In this document: positions 32,928-41,851 of the stretch, one piece after another
Position numbering within the stretch: the first letter of the stretch is position 1
How the letters are laid out: each line of letters begins with the position of its first letter
DNA from: Rikenellaceae bacterium
Lineage (GTDB): Bacteria; Bacteroidota; Bacteroidia; Bacteroidales; Rikenellaceae
Direction: 5' to 3'
Length of the DNA stretch: 64,000 nt
Assembly (NCBI GenBank): GCA_015060065.1
Contig: SUZF01000004.1
Location: 1 to 64,000, forward strand
The notes under the pieces: model-generated
Seen by the model: only the letters and a program-made list of their open reading frames with translations
The model's database searches: none
What the model was told of the DNA's origin: nothing
Translations under genes and position numbers: made by a program

Positions 32928-34874
32928 ATGGCATTAAAATTAGATTCCAAAATTCCTGCCGGCGAGTTGGCTCAAAAATGGAGCAACCATAAAGCCGCTA
33001 TCAAGGTCGTGAGTCCCGCCAATAAGCGCAAACTCGACATTATCATCGTGGGTACCGGTCTGGGTGGTGCATCTGCTGCTGCTTCGCTCGGCGAACTCGG
33101 CTACAACGTGAAGGTATTCTGCATTCAGGACTCTCCGCGTCGTGCGCACTCGATTGCTGCACAGGGCGGTATCAATGCAGCCAAGAACTATCAGAACGAT
33201 AACGACTCGGTTTATCGTCTCTTCTATGACACCATCAAGGGTGGCGACTACCGCGCTCGTGAGGCTAACGTATATCGTTTGGCAGAGGTGTCGAACCTGA
33301 TTATCGACCAGTGCGTGGCACAGGGCGTACCTTTTGCTCGCGAGTATGGTGGTCTGTTGGCTAACCGCTCGTTTGGTGGTGCGCAGGTATCGCGTACATT
33401 CTATGCTCGTGGTCAGACGGGTCAGCAGTTGCTGCTCGGTGCTTATGCAGCCCTCAATAAGGAGATTGCCGCAGGCTCGGTAAAGAGTTATCCCCGTCAC
33501 GAGATGCTCGATATCGTTATCGAGGATGGCGAGGCAAAGGGTATCATTGCTCGTAACCTCGTAACCGGCGAGATTGAGCGTCACGGCGCACACGCAGTGG
33601 TTATCGCTACGGGTGGATACGGAAACGTATTCTTCCTCTCGACCAACGCTATGGGCTCGAATGGCTCGGCTGCGTTCCAGTGCTACCGCAAGGGTGCAGG
33701 TTTTGCTAACCCCTGCTTTACACAGATTCACCCGACCTGTATTCCTATCCACGGAACACAGCAGTCGAAATTGACCCTTATGTCGGAGTCGTTGCGTAAC
33801 GATGGCCGTATCTGGGTACCGAAGAAGATGGAGGATGTTCAGGCTATCCGTTCAGGTGCAAAGAAACCGTCGGATATCGCCGAGGAGGATCGCGACTACT
33901 ACTTGGAGCGTCGCTATCCCGCATTCGGTAACCTCGTACCGCGTGACGTGGCTTCGCGTGCAGCGAAGGAGCGTTGTGATGCAGGTTACGGTGTGAACGA
34001 GACCGGTTTGGCTGTATTCCTCGACTTCAAGACCGCTATCGAGCGTCTGGGTAAGGATATCATCAAACAGCGTTATGGTAACCTCTTCGATATGTATGAG
34101 GAGATTACCGACGTAAGCCCCTACGAGGAGCCTATGCAGATCTTCCCCGCAGTACACTATACGATGGGTGGTATCTGGGTGGATTACAACCTTATGACCA
34201 CTATCCCCGGTCTGTACGCTATCGGTGAGGCTAACTTCTCAGACCACGGTGCTAACCGTCTGGGTGCATCGGCACTTATGCAGGGTCTGGCTGACGGATA
34301 CTTCGTATTGCCCTACACCATTGGCGACTACCTCTCGGCAAAGATTCAGGCTCCGAAGGTTGATACTACGACCGCAGCATTTGACGAGGCAGAGAAGGCC
34401 GTTAAGGAGCGCATCGAGAAGTTGATGTCAATCAACGGTAAGCAGTCGGTTGATGATATCCACAAGCGTCTGGGTAACATTATGTGGGATAACGTGGGTA
34501 TGGCTCGTACCAAGGAGTCGCTCGAAAAGGCTATCTCGGAGATTCAGGCTCTGCGCAAGGAGTTCTGGCAGGATGTTAAGGTTGTAGGTACGGCAGATTC
34601 GTTCAACGTCGAGTTGGAGAAGGCTCTGCGCGTTGCGGACTTCCTCGAACTCGGTGAGTTGATGGCACGCGATGCTCTCAATCGTGAGGAGTCGTGCGGT
34701 GGTCACTTCCGCTCGGAGCACCAGACCGAGGAGGGCGAGGCTCTTCGTCACGATGAAGAGTTCGCATACGCATCGGTTTGGGAGTACAAGGGTATGGACG
34801 AGGCACCTGAACTCACGAAGGAGCCGCTCGAATACGAATTTACTCACCGCGCACAGCGTAACTACAAGAACTAA
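32928..34874 (+). CDS. sdhA: Succinate dehydrogenase/fumarate reductase flavoprotein subunit
   Basis: 648 residues. The Rossmann dinucleotide site is [18 protein letters not shown], and the covalent-FAD histidine is His74 in [11 protein letters not shown]. Substrate and active-site parts are visible in [15 protein letters not shown]-equivalent region [15 protein letters not shown], and [17 protein letters not shown]. It interconverts succinate and fumarate in the cytoplasm-facing part of the complex. In anaerobic Bacteroidales the complex mostly works as fumarate reductase, the end of the branch that makes succinate and propionate; direction cannot be proven from sequence. Confidence 0.96.
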   Translation: MALKLDSKIPAGELAQKWSNHKAAIKVVSPANKRKLDIIIVGTGLGGASAAASLGELGYNVKVFCIQDSPRRAHSIAAQGGINAAKNYQNDNDSVYRLFYDTIKGGDYRAREANVYRLAEVSNLIIDQCVAQGVPFAREYGGLLANRSFGGAQVSRTFYARGQTGQQLLLGAYAALNKEIAAGSVKSYPRHEMLDIVIEDGEAKGIIARNLVTGEIERHGAHAVVIATGGYGNVFFLSTNAMGSNGSAAFQCYRKGAGFANPCFTQIHPTCIPIHGTQQSKLTLMSESLRNDGRIWVPKKMEDVQAIRSGAKKPSDIAEEDRDYYLERRYPAFGNLVPRDVASRAAKERCDAGYGVNETGLAVFLDFKTAIERLGKDIIKQRYGNLFDMYEEITDVSPYEEPMQIFPAVHYTMGGIWVDYNLMTTIPGLYAIGEANFSDHGANRLGASALMQGLADGYFVLPYTIGDYLSAKIQAPKVDTTTAAFDEAEKAVKERIEKLMSINGKQSVDDIHKRLGNIMWDNVGMARTKESLEKAISEIQALRKEFWQDVKVVGTADSFNVELEKALRVADFLELGELMARDALNREESCGGHFRSEHQTEEGEALRHDEEFAYASVWEYKGMDEAPELTKEPLEYEFTHRAQRNYKN

Positions 34875-34906
34875 CGAAAGACGTCTAACTTTAATAAACA
34901 CGAAAG

Positions 34907-35650
34907 ATGAAATTTACATTAAAGATATGGCGTCAAAAGGACGCCAAGTCCAAGGGAGCCTTCCAGACCTATCAGGTCGATAATATCTCGCCCGACACTT
35001 CGTTCCTCGAAATGCTCGACATTTTGAACAATGACCTCGTACACAAAGGCGAGGAGCCGGTGGCATTCGACCACGACTGCCGCGAGGGTATCTGCGGTAT
35101 GTGTTCGTTGCACATCAACGGTCGCGCTCACGGCCCCGGTAAGGCTGCGACTACCTGCCAGATTTATATGCGTAAGTTCAAGGATGGCGAGACCATCGTA
35201 ATCGAGCCGTGGCGCTCGGCTGCATTCCCCGTAATTAAGGACCTCGTGGTTAATCGTGGTGCTTATGACGAGATTTTGCAGGCAGGAGGTTTCGTGTCGG
35301 TACGTACCAACTCGGTACCCGATGCTAACGCAATTCCCATTGCAAAGGCTGATGCCGACGAGTCTATGGATGCTGCTGCTTGTATCGGTTGTGGTGCTTG
35401 CGCTGCGACTTGCAAGAACGGTTCGGCTATGTTGTTCGTTGCTGCTCGCGTATCGTCGCTCGCAAAGTTGCCGCAGGGCCGCGTTGAGGGCGCACGTCGA
35501 GCAAAGGCGATGGTTGCCAAGATGGACGAACTCGGCTTTGGTAACTGTACCAATACCGGTGCTTGCCAGGCAGAGTGCCCGAAGGCTGTGTCGATTGCAC
35601 ACATCGCTCGCCTGAATCGTGAGTTCCTCGCTGCAAAGTTGGAGGACTAA
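34907..35650 (+). CDS. sdhB: Succinate dehydrogenase/fumarate reductase iron-sulfur subunit
   Basis: 247 residues. An N-terminal ferredoxin-like domain ligates [2Fe-2S] through CREGICGMC and the later TTC. The C-terminal domain has [11 protein letters not shown] and [12 protein letters not shown] for the [4Fe-4S] and [3Fe-4S] clusters. It passes electrons between the FAD of SdhA and the haems of SdhC. The gene lies 32 bases after sdhA and ends at a strong hairpin. Confidence 0.95.
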   Translation: MKFTLKIWRQKDAKSKGAFQTYQVDNISPDTSFLEMLDILNNDLVHKGEEPVAFDHDCREGICGMCSLHINGRAHGPGKAATTCQIYMRKFKDGETIVIEPWRSAAFPVIKDLVVNRGAYDEILQAGGFVSVRTNSVPDANAIPIAKADADESMDAAACIGCGACAATCKNGSAMLFVAARVSSLAKLPQGRVEGARRAKAMVAKMDELGFGNCTNTGACQAECPKAVSIAHIARLNREFLAAKLED

Positions 35651-35673
35651 TACGATAGACTACAATATTATAG

Positions 35674-35708
35674 ACTGCGGGCTGTCCTTTATGGGGACAG
35701 CCCGCAGT
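35674..35708 (+). terminator. Terminator of sdhCAB
   Basis: 14-bp perfect stem ACTGCGGGCTGTCC / GGACAGCCCGCAGT, loop of 7, 24 bases after sdhB. The tail GTTTGTG is only moderately T-rich, but the stem is the strongest in the window. Confidence 0.75.
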
Positions 35709-35731
35709 GTTTGTGTATAGCGTATCTTGAA

Positions 35732-36382
35732 CTACTCCTGATTGCGTTTGAGCCATTCGAGGCGACGCTGGTCGGGCAGGTGCTTGATTGAGAACTCCTC
35801 GAAACGAGCCTCGAAACCATTACCGTCAGGGCAGGCTGCCATCATGCCGACCATTACGGGCGAGTTATCCGCAAGCCAGCAGTTACGCATCATTATATAT
35901 TCCTTGTCATCAAACGAGTAGAATATCTCAACGGCATCCAGACGACGTACCGCCTTAATCCAGATATGCTCAACGGGGCGGTCGAGAGTGATTACAGACC
36001 AGTCGCTGGTGTGGTGTGTAACCACGCACGAAATATTATACTTGCCATCTACGAACTCGATACCGGCCTTGATATAGTTCTCTTTGTCGATGCGCAACAT
36101 CATACCTGCTTGGTCGAAACGTACCTTATAGTCGCCCGAAATTTTAACCTTTGCCTCGAACTCGCCACCACGCACGGTATAGAGGAAGGGGGCATCATCC
36201 ACGGTAAATCCGTAGTGAGAGATACGCCAGTAATCGCTCTGGGGCGTTACCTGCATCGAGAGTTTGCCATTCGTAATTTTCCAATTTTCGGGTTCGTTGA
36301 ACCACTGCATACGCTCCAAGGTCTGTGCCGATGCTGTTACCGCAAGGAGCATCATCATTGCTGTAAAAAGAAGGTTTTTCAT
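35732..36382 (-). CDS. Exported DUF1349 (concanavalin-like) protein
   Basis: 216 residues with signal peptide (LFTAMMMLLAVTASAQ). The DUF1349 pattern is clear: WFNEPENWKITNGKLSMQVTPQSDYWR, GGEFEAKVKISGDYKVRFDQAGMMLRID, NYIKAGIEFVDGKYNISCVVT, and AVEIFYSFDDKEYIMMRNCW. The fold is a lectin-like jellyroll of about 190 residues. Some relatives act on or bind carbohydrate; no activity is assured. It is monocistronic with its own promoter. Confidence 0.82.
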   Translation of the reverse strand: MKNLLFTAMMMLLAVTASAQTLERMQWFNEPENWKITNGKLSMQVTPQSDYWRISHYGFTVDDAPFLYTVRGGEFEAKVKISGDYKVRFDQAGMMLRIDKENYIKAGIEFVDGKYNISCVVTHHTSDWSVITLDRPVEHIWIKAVRRLDAVEIFYSFDDKEYIMMRNCWLADNSPVMVGMMAACPDGNGFEARFEEFSIKHLPDQRRLEWLKRNQE

Positions 36383-36406
36383 AGGTATAAATTATTTTTG
36401 GTTGTA

Positions 36407-36439
36407 CAAAGGTAGTAAATTAAATCTCTGAAAAGCAAA
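36407..36439 (-). promoter_or_regulatory. Promoter of the DUF1349 gene
   Basis: Minus strand: TTTG (36439-36436), 21 bases, TACCTTTG (36414-36407). The -33 TTTG lies in the T-rich tail of the tRNA-Gln terminator. Confidence 0.7.
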
Positions 36440-36440
36440 A

Positions 36441-36466
36441 AGAGGCGTATGATTTCATACGCCTCT
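36441..36466 (-). terminator. Terminator of tRNA-Gln
   Basis: Stem AGAGGCGTATGA / TCATACGCCTCT with almost no spacer; the inner pairs open to form the loop. The minus-strand tail is TTTTTGCTTTTC. It lies 12 bases past the tRNA. Confidence 0.75.
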
Positions 36467-36478
36467 TTGTTGTTGGTG

Positions 36479-36549
36479 TTGAGCTGCCGGGACTCGAACC
36501 CAGAACGACAGAACCAAAATCTGCTGTGTTACCATTACACCACAGCTCA
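36479..36549 (-). tRNA. tRNA-Gln (anticodon TTG)
   Basis: Cloverleaf read on the minus strand: acceptor TGAGCTG pairs with CAGCTCA, D-arm includes GTGTAATGGTAACAC, anticodon stem GCAGA/TCTGT with loop TTTTGGT (anticodon TTG at positions 34-36, decoding CAA), T-arm GGGTTCGAGTCCC, discriminator A. CCA is not encoded. It has an exact promoter and a hairpin terminator of its own. Confidence 0.93.
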
Positions 36550-36570
36550 ATCCGATGCTCGAAAGCGGTG

Positions 36571-36602
36571 CAAAGATATTATTTCTTTTTATAAATCACA
36601 AA
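36571..36602 (-). promoter_or_regulatory. Promoter of tRNA-Gln
   Basis: Minus strand: TTTG (36602-36599), 20 bases, TATCTTTG (36578-36571), ending 21 bases ahead of the tRNA 5' end. Confidence 0.8.
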
Positions 36603-36665
36603 TTTTTTGCGAAAACTATTTTTAAGATTCCCGGACAGAGCCTATGTTGCGACTTGTCTCTATCT

Positions 36666-37757
36666 CTACTTTATACCGTGGTGCGAAAGAATCTCGCGCA
36701 GTTGCGGCTCCATAATCTGCAACACGCGGTAGATTCCATGGTCTGTCAAGTGCGAGTTATCAACCGTACCCTCGTTGTCGGCTCCCGTATCGAAGGCATT
36801 GTCGATAAAATATACATTCTTGAAATCTCTACAAATCTCTGCCATCAACTTCTCGGCGGCGGCACGCTGGTCGTCGTTGCGTTTCTTTGCTACAAGGTCG
36901 AACATTGCCCCCGTGCGTCGTACTGTCTGCAAGAAGATAAGAGGCGTCTTCTTGTGCTTGGCGCGAATCTGCTTCACAAAGTCATAGAGACGCTCGTTAA
37001 TAATCTGGTCGGTGGGATTCGAGAATGCATCGAAGATATAGGCATCAGCCTGCGTGTCGCAAACAATATCGACGAAATGCTGCTGCAACTTGCACTGACC
37101 GCTGTGACCGAGATTTGGTGTCTCGGCATTCAGACGACGGCCGAGTTGCGCTACGTAGTTTGCACCCGGACGTGGCGCACCCTCGCCGTGAGTGAGCGAG
37201 GAGCCGATAAAGACAATCTTGTGCTTGAATGGCGATGGCATAGGTTTAATCGTTGCCCCCTCATCAATGCCGATTTCGATAGATTTGATATGCGCATAAG
37301 CCGGCAGATAGACCAAGCACTCCTTCTCGCCCTCGCCCATACGACGCACGAGTGGCGACTCGAATTCAAGCACCGCAGGGTCGGTCTTGGGGCGAGCCAC
37401 ACCAGCGAATGTCCATCTACCATCGTGGCGGAGGTAGATATCCATACCTCGAAGGTAGATGTCGGGGGAGTTTGGTCTATGCTTGTGTGAATGTACGCTC
37501 CAACGAACATAGATATTGCGACTGTTGGTGCTAAATACAAGAGCCAAGCCTGTCGATTGGCGGAAAGCCTCGACTGCCTTTGGTGTGAGCGAACTGTATC
37601 GCTCGACATCAAGACGCTCGAAGGGCATTTCGGTACTCTGAATCTTGTTGATGATTGTAAGCGTAGAGGCATCCACATAAGCCAGAGGTTTCTTCTCTTG
37701 GGCGGTGGCAGCCGAGACAACGAGCAGAGCCACCATGGCGATAAATATTCTCTTCAT
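36666..37757 (-). CDS. Exported SGNH/GDSL hydrolase
   Basis: 363 residues with signal peptide (IFIAMVALLVVSAATAQ). The first part (~25-180) is a beta domain of the SGNH_hydro_N type (YVDASTLTIINK ... NIYVRWSV). The catalytic domain begins at IVFIGSSLTHGEG, where the block I serine sits, continues with LGHSGQCKL (block II), FDAFSNPTDQ (block III) and ends with DNSHLTDHGIYR, which gives the Asp and His. Likely an esterase removing acyl groups from carbohydrate or cell-surface material. It follows the AddA gene by 11 bases, so at least some transcription is shared. Confidence 0.85.
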   Translation of the reverse strand: MKRIFIAMVALLVVSAATAQEKKPLAYVDASTLTIINKIQSTEMPFERLDVERYSSLTPKAVEAFRQSTGLALVFSTNSRNIYVRWSVHSHKHRPNSPDIYLRGMDIYLRHDGRWTFAGVARPKTDPAVLEFESPLVRRMGEGEKECLVYLPAYAHIKSIEIGIDEGATIKPMPSPFKHKIVFIGSSLTHGEGAPRPGANYVAQLGRRLNAETPNLGHSGQCKLQQHFVDIVCDTQADAYIFDAFSNPTDQIINERLYDFVKQIRAKHKKTPLIFLQTVRRTGAMFDLVAKKRNDDQRAAAEKLMAEICRDFKNVYFIDNAFDTGADNEGTVDNSHLTDHGIYRVLQIMEPQLREILSHHGIK

Positions 37758-37768
37758 AATATCTCAAA

Positions 37769-40700
37769 TTATTTTACCTTGACAACTTTGCCCAGACGAA
37801 CATACCATAGGTATCCTTCGATGTCGGTATGCCCGATTTGGGCAAGGAGCGACATATATTCGCGCAACTGCACCTCATATTTCTCGCGCTCCTCCTCGCC
37901 AAACTTATAATCCACAACCACCGCTCGGCAACCCTTGGTCATCACGCGGTCGGGGCGACGGATTGCGCCTCCGCGAGGTGTGATTATGTCGTTCTCGTTG
38001 CGAATCTCGCTCCACTCGCCACCAAACCACTCGGCAATGGTCGGGTTTTCGAGCGCCTTGCCGACTTCGTGACGCAGACGTTCTCCCTCTGCCGGAGATA
38101 TGGCGGCATTGCGAACCATATCATCAACACTTGCGTAGATATCCGCAACCGAGTGCGCTTCGGCGAAGGCTCGGTGCATCAAAATTCCGAAGTTGCGGGG
38201 CGAGAGTTCCACGCGCTCTTCATCCTCGAAGTAGCGTTGGGAGGGGAATCGCAAGCGCATATCCGCCTCAAAAGTATCATAGCGTTTGATAATATGGTGT
38301 TCGGCCTCTCGCTCCTCCTTGCCGGCACACGGAGCCGAGAACTCTCCAAATTCATAGCATTGATGCCCATTATCATCGCACGTGAGGTCAGTGCCATTGA
38401 GCGTCGTGAGCAGGAGTTTGCCCACAGTGTTGTTCGGTGCGCTCTTGGGGCCGGGCTTGGGAATGAAGATGTGCAGTGACTCGGCTGCGCGTGTCAGCGC
38501 AACGTAGAGCAGGTTGATGTTGTCGATATGGGAATAGACCTTCTCGCGATAGTATGCCTCGGCAAAGTGAGAGTCTGCCATCTTGGGCTTGGTATTCAGT
38601 GGCAGGACTCCGAGGTCGGATACCTCGTCATTGCCCGAAGCCTCTGCCCAGACAAAACTACCCGACGAGCCGGTCGAAGTGTGTGGGTCAAGCCCCCAAT
38701 TGCAGAAGGGAATGATAATTACCGGCTTTTCAAGACCTTTTGCCTTGTGAATGGTGGTAATCTCTATTGTGCGCTCGCTCTGCTCGACGCTCATCGACTT
38801 TGTCGAGCCGCTCTCTTTCCACCATTTGAGGAACAGAGCAATGTCGGCAACCTTGTCGATGCAGAAGTGGACAATCTGCTCATGCAGAGCCTGAATATAT
38901 GCCGTATCCTCCTCCTGCTCTGCAAGAGAGAAGTGCATAACGATATGCTCGAATGCCGCCTCCGGGGAGAGTAGGCGTATGGATTGCAGGAATTGCATCT
39001 CCTCCTCCGAGAGAGGCTCGGCAAACGATGCCGAGTTGCCATAGCGACGATATACGGCACGGCTGATGTTGTCGTCGGGATTGACGGCAAGCGAGAGTAT
39101 GGCGATAATGAACTTTACCACAGATGCCGACCCGATAATCAGGGCTTCCTGCGTCATTACATCAAAAGCGTATCGCGGCTCTGTGTTTGACTGCTTGAAG
39201 TCGAGAAGCATGCGGGCAACCTTGATGCCGACACTCTTGCTGCGGGTCAGAATCATTATATCCTTCGGTCGGAAGCCCTTGTCGAGTAGTTGCTTTATAC
39301 GATCGATGATGGGAGGCTCCTTGTCGAATAGCGTGATATTTATGTAGCCGTCGTGTTCCGCCTTGCGACGAGCCTGCTGGGCATGATTGGTGTATGCTGT
39401 GGCGAGCATATCGCGTAACTCCTCGGCAAGGTCGGTCGATATGCGACGCTCGGCTACGGCGGTATCGAGGGCATTGTTGAGTATGCCGTTGTCGAGTTGT
39501 ACGACCTGCCCGATATATTTGTTGTTGAATTCGACCACCTTGGGCAGACTGCGCCAATTCTCGTCGAGGTTGATTGTCGAGGTGTTGCCTGCACCGAGAT
39601 TGTCGGTAGCCATACGGCTCAAAATCTTCCAATCGCCACCACGCCAACGATATATCGACTGCTTGACATCGCCAACGAGAAGAACTGATGTATCCTCCGA
39701 TTGCGACATCGCATTGTGCAGCAGAGGCAGGAAGTTCTGCCACTCTTTGAGTGAGGTATCCTGAAACTCATCAATCATAAAGCGGTCGAAACGCGCGCCA
39801 ACCTTCTCGTAGATAAACGGAGCATCGTTGTCGGCAATAAACTTCGACAACAGATATTTGGTCTCGGAGAGGAGCATCAGATTCTCCTGCTCGCACATCA
39901 GTAACACCTTGTCGTAGAGGTCTGATAGGAGCGCAAAACTGCGGAAATTCTCGCTGATAAGTTCGGCAGTGTTCCACTGCTTCGTATGCCTGCGTTGCAG
40001 TGTGAGAATCTCTGCCAGCATCTGGCGCAGAGGCTCGACTATGGCGAGTGCTGCGGGAGAGCCACCCCTCTTGGGAACCCACCCTTCTGCATCCTCGGCA
40101 CGCTTGCATATTGTGGCGGTAGGCTCCTTGTCCGGAGATTGCTTTACCTCCTCAAAAAATTTGGTAAAGCCACGGCTGAAATCTGCGTGTGCCACTCCGC
40201 TCTGTCGCATCATCTCCAAAGCCCTCGCTGCCACCTCCGAAACCTGCTTCTGCGTTGCACGGGCATAAGCCGCCTGCTTGTGGGCTATCTCTTTCAGGGT
40301 CTCTTTGGAGCAGGCATTGCCCAAATTCTCCTTATTGCGCTCTTTGAAAATCTCCTTACCGAGGGACAAAATACCATCGCGAATATCCCATCGTTTGTCG
40401 CTCTCCATCCTCTCGTGCATAAACTCCGTGAGCCAGCGTTGCAGGTCTTGATTGACCGCCATATCTTCAATCAGAGCGTCGGTGCTGCGATTGAGCAGGT
40501 TGTCGGCATCGAGTTCAATGGAGAAGTTCAAATCGATTCCCAACTCCTTGATAAATGCTCGAAGGATACGCTGAAAGAAGGTATCGATGGTCAGTACCGA
40601 GAAGTGTGAATAGTCGTGCAGAATCGACGAGCGAACCTCGCGGGCTCGCTCTCGCACGGTGCGCTCGTCAAGCGAGAGTTCGTCGCATAGACGCACGGTG

Positions 40701-40942
40701 TAGTTACTGCGCATACCCGCTGCGAGCAGATGAATCTCTTTGAGTATGCGGCTCTTCATCTCCTCGGTCGCCTTGTTCGTAAAGGTTACGGCAAGGATGT
40801 TACGATATCGGGTCGGATTATCGATAACGTCGCGCACGTACTTGTACGCCAATTGGTATGTTTTTCCGGAGCCTGCGCTCGCACTCAAAATTTTTGCTCT
40901 CACGGGGTTACGATACTTTGCCCGAAAGATACGAAAAAACAA
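37769..40942 (-). CDS. AddA/RecB-like UvrD helicase-nuclease
   Basis: 1057 residues. The SF1A helicase part has Walker A SASAGSGKTYQLAYKY, NILAVTFTNKATEEM (motif Ia), IDEFQDTS (motif II), LLVGDVKQSIYRWRGGD (motif III/IV), TTIHKAKGLEKPVII (V) and LYVALTRAAESL (VI). The C-terminus is a PD-(D/E)XK nuclease: RPDRVM, VVVDYKFGE and the QLREYMSLL helix. It should process double-strand ends for RecA loading together with the AddB-like protein, whose gene diverges 0.9 kb away. The start is uncertain: a GTG at 40903 would place MRAKILSASAGSGKT first and fits a TATCTTTC -7 candidate at 40931-40924. Confidence 0.88.
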   Translation of the reverse strand: MFFRIFRAKYRNPVRAKILSASAGSGKTYQLAYKYVRDVIDNPTRYRNILAVTFTNKATEEMKSRILKEIHLLAAGMRSNYTVRLCDELSLDERTVRERAREVRSSILHDYSHFSVLTIDTFFQRILRAFIKELGIDLNFSIELDADNLLNRSTDALIEDMAVNQDLQRWLTEFMHERMESDKRWDIRDGILSLGKEIFKERNKENLGNACSKETLKEIAHKQAAYARATQKQVSEVAARALEMMRQSGVAHADFSRGFTKFFEEVKQSPDKEPTATICKRAEDAEGWVPKRGGSPAALAIVEPLRQMLAEILTLQRRHTKQWNTAELISENFRSFALLSDLYDKVLLMCEQENLMLLSETKYLLSKFIADNDAPFIYEKVGARFDRFMIDEFQDTSLKEWQNFLPLLHNAMSQSEDTSVLLVGDVKQSIYRWRGGDWKILSRMATDNLGAGNTSTINLDENWRSLPKVVEFNNKYIGQVVQLDNGILNNALDTAVAERRISTDLAEELRDMLATAYTNHAQQARRKAEHDGYINITLFDKEPPIIDRIKQLLDKGFRPKDIMILTRSKSVGIKVARMLLDFKQSNTEPRYAFDVMTQEALIIGSASVVKFIIAILSLAVNPDDNISRAVYRRYGNSASFAEPLSEEEMQFLQSIRLLSPEAAFEHIVMHFSLAEQEEDTAYIQALHEQIVHFCIDKVADIALFLKWWKESGSTKSMSVEQSERTIEITTIHKAKGLEKPVIIIPFCNWGLDPHTSTGSSGSFVWAEASGNDEVSDLGVLPLNTKPKMADSHFAEAYYREKVYSHIDNINLLYVALTRAAESLHIFIPKPGPKSAPNNTVGKLLLTTLNGTDLTCDDNGHQCYEFGEFSAPCAGKEEREAEHHIIKRYDTFEADMRLRFPSQRYFEDEERVELSPRNFGILMHRAFAEAHSVADIYASVDDMVRNAAISPAEGERLRHEVGKALENPTIAEWFGGEWSEIRNENDIITPRGGAIRRPDRVMTKGCRAVVVDYKFGEEEREKYEVQLREYMSLLAQIGHTDIEGYLWYVRLGKVVKVK

Positions 40943-41074
40943 TATGAATCGGGATAACTTTCTCCAAAAAAGGGGCTGTTTTGTGAAAAAAAATGGACGA
41001 AAGTGAAAAAATGAAGAAAAAACAACTCTTTTCGAAAAAAAAAGCGTACCTTGCTCTTTTAAATTGGATATTTT

Positions 41075-41848
41075 ATGAAAAAGACGGCTTCGATATTTAT
41101 GGCAATGGTGCTGTGCGTGTTACTATCGGCTCACGCCCAGACTCCGCAGGCGGCAGTAGCGGAGCAACCTCAATCAGCAAGTGCGGGTGCAGCCCGTCTT
41201 GCTGCGATAATCAGCACTCCCCAGACCGAGTGGCTCGGCTCGTTTGGCAAAATTAACATCTGCGGAGCAATGCAGGTGTCGCTTATTCGTATTGCCCCCA
41301 ACGAGGCCCCAAAGATATATTTCGACACCAAAGGCTCGACCACAACCAAGTTTAAGGCAGAGGTCGATAAGAAAGGTGTGTTAAATGTAATCGAGACCAT
41401 CGATGCCAAGCGCACAACGGTTACCGAAGTGAAAATTTACTACCCGGATGCTTCATCCATCTCGATTGCAGGGGCAAATGTCACGATGGAGCAACCCTAT
41501 GATGGCAAGATGTTCGATATCACGGTATCGGGCGGTGCCTCTCTCCTCGCAAAGGTCAATGTGCTGGATTTGGCGATGGAGGTTACGGGTCGCAGCAGCG
41601 TAGTTATCGAGGGTGTGGCTCGCTATATGGGTCTGAAAGTCTCGACTGCCAAGTTTGATGCATCAGGTTTGGAATCTATGGCAATGATTGCTGATGCTTC
41701 GCATGGAGCAGAGGTATCACTCTTCGTCACGGAGCGTTTGGAGGCGGTTACATCTACCTCGGCAAAGATAACCTACAAGGGAGAACCTTCGATTGTGAGA
41801 TTACGCTCGTCGCTCTTCGGTGGCGAGATTGTTTCTGCCGGAAAATAG
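41075..41848 (+). CDS. Exported DUF2807 (GIN domain) protein
   Basis: 257 residues with signal peptide (SIFMAMVLCVLLSAHAQ) and an Ala/Gln-rich linker. From about residue 55 the sequence is a right-handed beta-helix-like GIN domain: GKINICGAMQVSLIR, GVLNVIETIDAKRT, SISIAGANVTME, ITVSGGASLLAK, each turn carrying a Gly/Ala-rich step. Members sit on the cell surface or in the periplasm of Bacteroidetes and have no proven function. It lies 3 bases ahead of the AddB-like gene, so the two are co-transcribed although functionally unrelated. Confidence 0.8.
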   Translation: MKKTASIFMAMVLCVLLSAHAQTPQAAVAEQPQSASAGAARLAAIISTPQTEWLGSFGKINICGAMQVSLIRIAPNEAPKIYFDTKGSTTTKFKAEVDKKGVLNVIETIDAKRTTVTEVKIYYPDASSISIAGANVTMEQPYDGKMFDITVSGGASLLAKVNVLDLAMEVTGRSSVVIEGVARYMGLKVSTAKFDASGLESMAMIADASHGAEVSLFVTERLEAVTSTSAKITYKGEPSIVRLRSSLFGGEIVSAGK

Positions 41849-41851
41849 AGT